Assembly: GCF_943913955.1 (NCBI RefSeq)
Contig: NZ_CALUAE010000001.1
Coordinates: 1 to 64,000 of the forward strand
Length of the DNA: 64,000 nucleotides
Reading direction: 5' to 3'
Source: Mycolicibacterium bacteremicum
GTDB lineage: Bacteria; Actinomycetota; Actinomycetes; Mycobacteriales; Mycobacteriaceae
Shown: piece by piece, positions 59,586 to 64,000 of the stretch
Position numbering within the stretch: the stretch's first letter is position 1
How the letters are laid out: each line of letters begins with the position of its first letter
Notes under the pieces: model-generated
The model's input: the letters and a program-made list of their open reading frames with translations, nothing else
What the model was told of the DNA's origin: nothing
Databases searched by the model: none
Translations under genes and position numbers: made by a program

Positions 59586-60200
59586 TCAGCCCTGGTAGGC
59601 AGCGGTGAAGAAGTCCAACTCCAGCCGCATCGCGCGACGGTAGGCGCCACGGACCGCCGGGGTGTCCTGTCCATGCTGGTCGAGCAGCCGCTCCAGCAGC
59701 CTCGCCACCTTCTCGAATTCGGGATCGGCGTAGGTCTGCACCCACTGGGCGTACGGCCCGGCCGCATCCGCATCCAACCTCGACCCGATATGGGCGTACA
59801 GGCGCATGCACGGGGTCATCGCCGCGCAGATGACCCCGAGCCCGCCCGTCGATGCGGTCGCCAGCAGGAATTCGGTGTAGGCCAGCGTGGCCGCGGCGGG
59901 TTGCACACCGACCATGTCGATATCCCACTGCGCGGCGTACGACGCGTGCAGACCCAGTTCGTCGCGCACGCCGGCAAGCAGATCGGCGAAGGTCAGCAGC
60001 GAGGCGGTGTCGGGGCTGCGCACCAATGCCAACGCATAGGCACGCGCGAACGATTCGAGAAAGAAGGCGTCCTGGGCGACGTAGCCGGCGAACAGATCCC
60101 GCTCCAGCGAACCGTCCGCGATACCCCGCACGAACGCGTTGTCCAGGACATCGTCGACGATATCGGCGTTGGCCTCCCACAGTCGGGCCGACAGGCTCAT
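59586..60200 (-). CDS. TenA-family protein (TenA_C-like)
   Basis: 204 residues, all-helical TenA/PQQC fold. It has a Cys in the AAMTPCMRLYAHIG segment at the position of the catalytic Cys of TenA, with conserved Tyr and Glu residues (LELDFFTAAY at the end). TenA_C enzymes hydrolyse aminopyrimidines from degraded thiamine. ATG 60200 overlaps the stop of the preceding TenA-like gene. Confidence 0.82.
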   Translation of the reverse strand: MSLSARLWEANADIVDDVLDNAFVRGIADGSLERDLFAGYVAQDAFFLESFARAYALALVRSPDTASLLTFADLLAGVRDELGLHASYAAQWDIDMVGVQPAAATLAYTEFLLATASTGGLGVICAAMTPCMRLYAHIGSRLDADAAGPYAQWVQTYADPEFEKVARLLERLLDQHGQDTPAVRGAYRRAMRLELDFFTAAYQG

Positions 60201-60763
60201 GCCGGGTCCTGCCAGGCCATGTTCCAGAAGTCGACCTCCAGCCGGAGTACCTCGTCGACCAGTCCGGCGTAGCGCTGCGGCTGGGCCAGTGCGGCCAGAC
60301 CGTCGACGTATCCGGCGAACTCCGGCACCGTCCAGTGCTCGATGAAGTCGGCGTAGGGCGACTCTGCCGACCGGGCCGACGTCCAGCCCAGCAGGTAGAC
60401 CCGTTCGATCACCCACAGGCCGGTGACCGCGGCGTCGAACGGTTCGGAGTCCAAGCGTCCCAACAAGTCCCGGTAGGCCACGGTGGTCGGCAGCGGTTCG
60501 GGGTCCGGGGCCAGTCCGCGTTGCGCAGCGTGACCGTCGAACCAGTCCAACTCGGCGACCAGTGCCGCGCACCCGCCGGCCAGCACCTCCTGGGCCGGGC
60601 GCGGGGCACGGGCCAGCAGGCGGGCCTGGAAGGTCAGCAGATCGGCGACGAACAGGGCGTCCTGGGCCAGCCAGCGGTCGAAGGACGCGGCGGGAAGGGT
60701 GCCGTCACGCACCGCGTCGAGAAACGGGTGCCGGGTCGCGGCGGCCCAGAGGTGATCTGACAC
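60197..60763 (-). CDS. TenA-family protein (TenA_E-like)
   Basis: 188 residues of the same fold, but the active segment reads GLWVIERVYLLGW, with Glu in place of Cys, the mark of the TenA_E subgroup. It ends with RLEVDFWNMAW. TenA_E proteins are thought to process formylaminopyrimidine-type intermediates before TenA_C, so the tandem pair could carry out two successive thiamine-salvage steps. It starts 15 nt after the RpiB-like gene, apparently in one operon. Confidence 0.8.
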   Translation of the reverse strand: MSDHLWAAATRHPFLDAVRDGTLPAASFDRWLAQDALFVADLLTFQARLLARAPRPAQEVLAGGCAALVAELDWFDGHAAQRGLAPDPEPLPTTVAYRDLLGRLDSEPFDAAVTGLWVIERVYLLGWTSARSAESPYADFIEHWTVPEFAGYVDGLAALAQPQRYAGLVDEVLRLEVDFWNMAWQDPA

Positions 60764-60778
60764 GCCGACGAGACTAGT

Positions 60779-61240
60779 TCACGCGTGCTGCGGCTCGTAC
60801 CCGCAGATCGCCGCGACCTTCTCGGCCGAGGCCGACGACGGGTCGAACTCGTACCCCAGCCATTCGGCGGCCAGCCGGCGCGCCAACTCGATGCCGACCA
60901 CCCGCTGCCCGAAGCACAACACCTGGGCGTTGTTGCTCAGGATGGCGCGTTCCACCGAGAAGCTGTCGTGCGCGGTCACCGCCCGCACCCCTGGGACCTT
61001 GTTCGCGGCGATCGCGACACCGAGACCGGTCCCGCAGACCAGCAGGGCGCGGTCGGCGGTGCCATCGGCCACCATCCGGGCAGCGGTCACCGCGACGTGC
61101 GGGTAGGCGGTGTGCTCGTCGGCACCGACGCCGACATCGACCACCGAGGCCACCCGCGGGTCGACCTCCAGGTCGGCGCGCAGGACGTCCTTGTACTGCA
61201 GGCCGGCGTCATCGCAGCCGACGACAATTCGTAATTTCAT
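60779..61240 (-). CDS. RpiB/LacAB-type sugar-phosphate isomerase (DerI-like)
   Basis: 153 residues. RpiB fold: VVGCDDAGLQYKD, the catalytic Cys in LLVCGTGLGVAIAANK, and AHDSFSVERAILSNNAQVLCFG. With a DhaK-type kinase and an SDR it matches the M. smegmatis tetritol pathway, where an RpiB-like DerI converts D-erythrulose-4-phosphate to D-erythrose-4-phosphate. Ribose-5-phosphate isomerase is the alternative. ATG overlaps the kinase stop. Confidence 0.85.
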   Translation of the reverse strand: MKLRIVVGCDDAGLQYKDVLRADLEVDPRVASVVDVGVGADEHTAYPHVAVTAARMVADGTADRALLVCGTGLGVAIAANKVPGVRAVTAHDSFSVERAILSNNAQVLCFGQRVVGIELARRLAAEWLGYEFDPSSASAEKVAAICGYEPQHA

Positions 61241-62988
61241 GCTTGCTCCGCTTCGCTTCGCGACGGCATGACAGCCCCCGCTTCGATCAGATCGGCCACG
61301 GTCTGGATGCACATGGCCAGGGATATCGCGCCGGCGTCGGGGGTACCGACGCTGCGCTCGGCAAGGGGACGGGCCCGACCGACCTTGGGACGCAGCTCGG
61401 CGGTGGCGGCGGCGGCCTTCTGGGCCACCTCCACCGACTCCAGCCAGGCTGTGCGCCAATCGGTTCCACGGGCCACCGCGGTCTCGACACCGTCCACGAA
61501 CGGGCCCAGCGCGTCCAGCATCGTCTTGTCACCGGGCCGCGCACCGCCGAGCCTGGTCAACGCGTCGTATCCGGCACGCAGGGCCGCGGCTACGTCGCGA
61601 TCGGCGGGTGCGCCCGCGTTGCCGAGGCGGACGCCGGCCGCGGACAATGCGGCGCCCCACAGCACGCCCGAGGTCCCGCCGGCCTTCGCCGACCAGGCCT
61701 CCCCGGCGGCGGCGAGGACAGCCTTGGTACCGCCGGCCTCCTGCACGGTCGCCGCCGCGGCAGCGGCCGCCGCGGCGGACCCCTTGACCATGCCGCGACC
61801 GTGGTCGCCGTCACCGGCGACGGCGTCGATCCGGCCGAGTTCGGCCTCGGCGTTGCGCATCTGCGCTGCAATCCCGGAAATCGCCTGTGCCACAGCGGCA
61901 CCGACGCGACAGGAGTGCTCGTCGCCCGCGGTGACCGCGGTTGCAGACGTCGCGGTGGCCGCAGTGCTGCGCCGCGGGGCCACGGCCGCGGTAACACTGC
62001 CCTTGCGGTAGGCCGGGGTGTCGCACGGCGCGGTCCACAGCCGCTCGAGTTCATCGTCGAGCCACATCACGGTGAGCGAGCAGCCGGCCATGTCCAGGCT
62101 GGTGACCAGTTCCCCGACCTCCGGTGACACGACGGTGTGGCCGGATTCGGCGAGTCGGGCCGCCACGGTCTTCCAGACCACGAACAACTCTTCGTATTTG
62201 GTGCGGCCCAGTCCGTTCAGGATGACTGCGACACGCTCCGATGCGCCGGCCGGTTTCTCGGCGAGTACACCGGCGACCAACAGGTCGGCCAGTTCGGTCG
62301 CGGTCGGCATCGCGTGGCTGGAGACCCCCGGCTCACCGTGGATTCCGAGGCCGAGGTCCATCTGTCCGGCCTGCACGGTGAACAAGGGCCGGGGTGCGCC
62401 GGGCAGCGTGCACCCGTCGAACGCGACACCCAGCGTGCGGGTGGCGGCATTGGCCTTGGCGGCAGTTCGTTCGACGGTATCGAGGTCTGCACCTTCCTCG
62501 GCGGCCGCACCGGCGCAGCGGAACACGGTGAAGTCACCGGCGATCCCACGGCGTTTGGTGATGTCTTCGGCTGCGGCACTGGCGATGTCATCGGTCACGA
62601 CGAGAAAACGCGCGTCGATGCCTTCGGACTGTAGCTGGGTAACCGCCAGCCCGAAGTTCATCACGTCGCCGGCGTAGTTGCCGGTCAGGAACAACACCCC
62701 GGCGTCACCGTGCGCAGCCCGGGCGACCGAGGCGGCCTCCTGCGCCGAGGGCGAGGTGAAGATGTTGCCCACCACCGCACCGTCGGCGAAGCCGTGGCCG
62801 ACCACGCCGCAGAATGCGGGATAGTGCCCTGACCCGCCGCCCACCACCACCGCCACCTTGCCGGGCGGGGTCTCGGTGGCCCGTACGACGCCGCCGGGCA
62901 CACCGCTGACATGGTGCGCATTCGCATCGAGAAATCCGGCGAGCATGTCCTCGGCGAAGGTGGCCGGGTCGTTGAACAGTCGAGTCAT
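61237..62988 (-). CDS. DhaK/DhaL-type ketose kinase (probable erythrulose kinase)
   Basis: 583 residues, single-chain ATP-dependent dihydroxyacetone-kinase type. The DhaK half has VGGGSGHYPAF and the substrate-binding His in LGIHGEPGV. A low-complexity Ala/Thr linker (about 335-355) follows, then a DhaL half with the Mg-ATP aspartates in AVAGDGDHGRGM and AKAGGTSGVLWG. In M. smegmatis tetritol catabolism such kinases phosphorylate D- or L-erythrulose; which isomer applies here cannot be told. Confidence 0.88.
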   Translation of the reverse strand: MTRLFNDPATFAEDMLAGFLDANAHHVSGVPGGVVRATETPPGKVAVVVGGGSGHYPAFCGVVGHGFADGAVVGNIFTSPSAQEAASVARAAHGDAGVLFLTGNYAGDVMNFGLAVTQLQSEGIDARFLVVTDDIASAAAEDITKRRGIAGDFTVFRCAGAAAEEGADLDTVERTAAKANAATRTLGVAFDGCTLPGAPRPLFTVQAGQMDLGLGIHGEPGVSSHAMPTATELADLLVAGVLAEKPAGASERVAVILNGLGRTKYEELFVVWKTVAARLAESGHTVVSPEVGELVTSLDMAGCSLTVMWLDDELERLWTAPCDTPAYRKGSVTAAVAPRRSTAATATSATAVTAGDEHSCRVGAAVAQAISGIAAQMRNAEAELGRIDAVAGDGDHGRGMVKGSAAAAAAAAATVQEAGGTKAVLAAAGEAWSAKAGGTSGVLWGAALSAAGVRLGNAGAPADRDVAAALRAGYDALTRLGGARPGDKTMLDALGPFVDGVETAVARGTDWRTAWLESVEVAQKAAAATAELRPKVGRARPLAERSVGTPDAGAISLAMCIQTVADLIEAGAVMPSRSEAEQA

Positions 62989-63002
62989 GGCGCTTACCTC
63001 AT

Positions 63003-63773
63003 CTAGTGAATGTGGCTGCCGCCGTTGATGTCAACGGTGGTCCCGGTCAGGTAGCTGGCGTCCTTGCTGGACAGGAAGGTGATCACGGCGGCGACCTCCT
63101 CGGTGGTGGCGGTGCGCCCAACCGGGATGTCGGCCGCCAGCTTGGCCTCCTGCTCATCGGTGGAGCCGACGCGGATGTTGGTATCGACCGCACCGGGGGT
63201 GACGGCGTTGACGGTCACGCCGGTGTCGGCGATCTCGCGGGCCAGCGACTTGGTGAAGCCCAGGATGGCGGCCTTGGCCGACGAGTAGGGGACCTTGCCG
63301 AAGACGCCGCCGCCGCGCTGCGCGCTGACCGAGGACATGTTGACGATGCGGCCCCAGCCCTGCTCGATCATGGCGGGCAGGAACGCCTTGGTGACCAGGT
63401 AGGTGCCGGTGGCGTTGACGGCCATCACCTTGTTCCACAGGTCGAGGTCGGTCTCCAGGAACGGCACTGGCGAGGTGATGCCGGCGATATTGGCCAGCGC
63501 ACCGATCGGGGGCAGGTTGCCCGCGGTGACCTCGGCGGCCACGGCGGCGTACGCGGCGTTCACCGAATCATCCGAGGTGACATCCACCGCGTGACCGAAA
63601 GCCGGTACGGCGTACTGGTTTCCGACCTCGGCAGCGATCTTGGCGCTCTTCTCCCCGTCGAGGTCGAGGATAACCACGGCCCAGCCTTCCCGGGCGTAGC
63701 GCTCGGCAACGGCAACGCCGATGCCCTTCGGGGAGGTGGCGCCGGTAACCACGGCGGTCTTCTGTTCGGACAT
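63003..63773 (-). CDS. short-chain dehydrogenase (probable tetritol/polyol dehydrogenase)
   Basis: 256 residues. Cofactor loop TGATSPKGIGVAV, catalytic Ser in NMSSVSAQRG, Tyr/Lys in YSSAKAA, and terminal INGGSHIH. Gene order SDR-kinase-isomerase matches a route polyol to ketose to ketose-phosphate to aldose-phosphate; DthD of M. smegmatis (D-threitol dehydrogenase) is an SDR of this kind. It begins 9 nt after the partial isomerase gene. Confidence 0.85.
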   Translation of the reverse strand: MSEQKTAVVTGATSPKGIGVAVAERYAREGWAVVILDLDGEKSAKIAAEVGNQYAVPAFGHAVDVTSDDSVNAAYAAVAAEVTAGNLPPIGALANIAGITSPVPFLETDLDLWNKVMAVNATGTYLVTKAFLPAMIEQGWGRIVNMSSVSAQRGGGVFGKVPYSSAKAAILGFTKSLAREIADTGVTVNAVTPGAVDTNIRVGSTDEQEAKLAADIPVGRTATTEEVAAVITFLSSKDASYLTGTTVDINGGSHIH

Positions 63774-63782
63774 GGTTTCTCC

Positions 63783-64000
63783 TCAGATCAGATCGGTGAT
63801 CAACAGGCCGGCGGCGGTGGTTGCCGCGGGCCGCTCATCGTGGGTGACATCGCGGGTTTCGAGTTCCAGCGAGAAGTGGCCGGTGTAACCGGAATCGGCG
63901 AGCGCCTTGAGGCCACGGCCGAAGTCGACCGCGCCATTACCCACCGAGAGATTGATGTTGCCGGGCACCGCATCGCGGATGTGGACGTGGGCGATGCGCG
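63783..64000 (-). CDS. TIM-barrel sugar isomerase/epimerase (LerI-like), 5' end outside window
   Basis: The last 72 or so residues are visible. They include the HVHIRD strand with a metal-binding His/Asp and the GYTGHFSLELETRD strand with the terminal Glu, typical of AP-endonuclease-2-fold sugar-phosphate isomerases. The M. smegmatis tetritol cluster uses such a protein (LerI) to epimerise L-erythrulose-1-phosphate. The frame runs off the right edge without a start. First visible gene of the leftward operon. Confidence 0.8.
   Translation of the reverse strand, partial: RIAHVHIRDAVPGNINLSVGNGAVDFGRGLKALADSGYTGHFSLELETRDVTHDERPAATTAAGLLITDLI

Overview
The window is high-GC actinobacterial DNA, almost certainly from a non-tuberculous, fast-growing Mycobacterium (Mycolicibacterium). 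Evidence: a complete eccA-eccB-eccC-PE-PPE start of the ESX-3 secretion locus, a neighbouring block in the same relative order as M. tuberculosis Rv0269c-Rv0276 (PolD-like polymerase, fadD2, fadE6, hydrolase, TetR, VOC protein, TetR, DUF2236), many TetR regulators, F420-type oxidoreductases, and frequent ATGA/GTGA gene overlaps with GTG starts. I saw no rRNA, tRNA, CRISPR array, transposase or phage gene.

Layout. 1-8.8 kb (- strand): ESX-3 operon with a candidate iron box upstream, cut at the left edge inside the PPE gene. 9-20.2 kb: lipid and acyl-CoA block (DUF2236 oxygenase, two TetR/operator pairs, VOC protein, alpha/beta hydrolase, an apparently inserted D-2-hydroxyacid dehydrogenase, FadE6, SDR, FadD2, PolD). 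20.4-22.4 kb: STAS anti-anti-sigma protein, and a SigH-like ECF sigma factor with an SDR. 22.5-31.8 kb: short catabolic and redox units, each beside its own regulator (thioesterase/TetR, KshA-like Rieske oxygenase with a DapB-like reductase/TetR, Acg-type nitroreductase, ferritin-like protein, ArgP-like LysR, thioesterase, F420/PPOX protein). 31.9-32.8 kb: an AbiEi/DUF559 gene bracketed by two related long palindromes. 32.9-35.4 kb: DszC/DszA-like flavin monooxygenase pair. 35.5-40.3 kb: hydrolases, sulfurtransferase, Ddn-like protein, LysR. 40.4-49.1 kb: complete L-rhamnose catabolic operon (LacI regulator, mutarotase, MFS transporter, isomerase, bifunctional aldolase/lactaldehyde dehydrogenase, kinase, lactate dehydrogenase), followed by an acetamidase and an SDR. 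50.9-58.9 kb: the most unusual region (below). 59-64 kb: PfpI protein, two tandem TenA proteins, and a tetrose/tetritol-type operon (RpiB-like isomerase, DhaK-like kinase, SDR, TIM-barrel isomerase cut by the right edge).

Candidate undescribed system: 53.0-57.8 kb encodes two ~78% identical multi-pass membrane proteins that flank a NorD-like VWA protein, a NorQ/CbbQ-type AAA+ ATPase and two single-helix microproteins; a membrane-anchored protein with two cysteines follows. NorQ/NorD pairs install or activate metal centres in enzymes such as NO reductase, but no NO reductase or Rubisco is present. The duplicated membrane protein, with invariant Asp/His/Glu/Cys/Tyr residues in or near its helices, is the obvious client. 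DapB-like NAD(P)-binding proteins lie on both sides, and a TetR gene and a promoter with an overlapping palindrome suggest inducible control. My working reading is a membrane-bound oxidoreductase or monooxygenase-like complex with its own maturation ATPase; this is inference.
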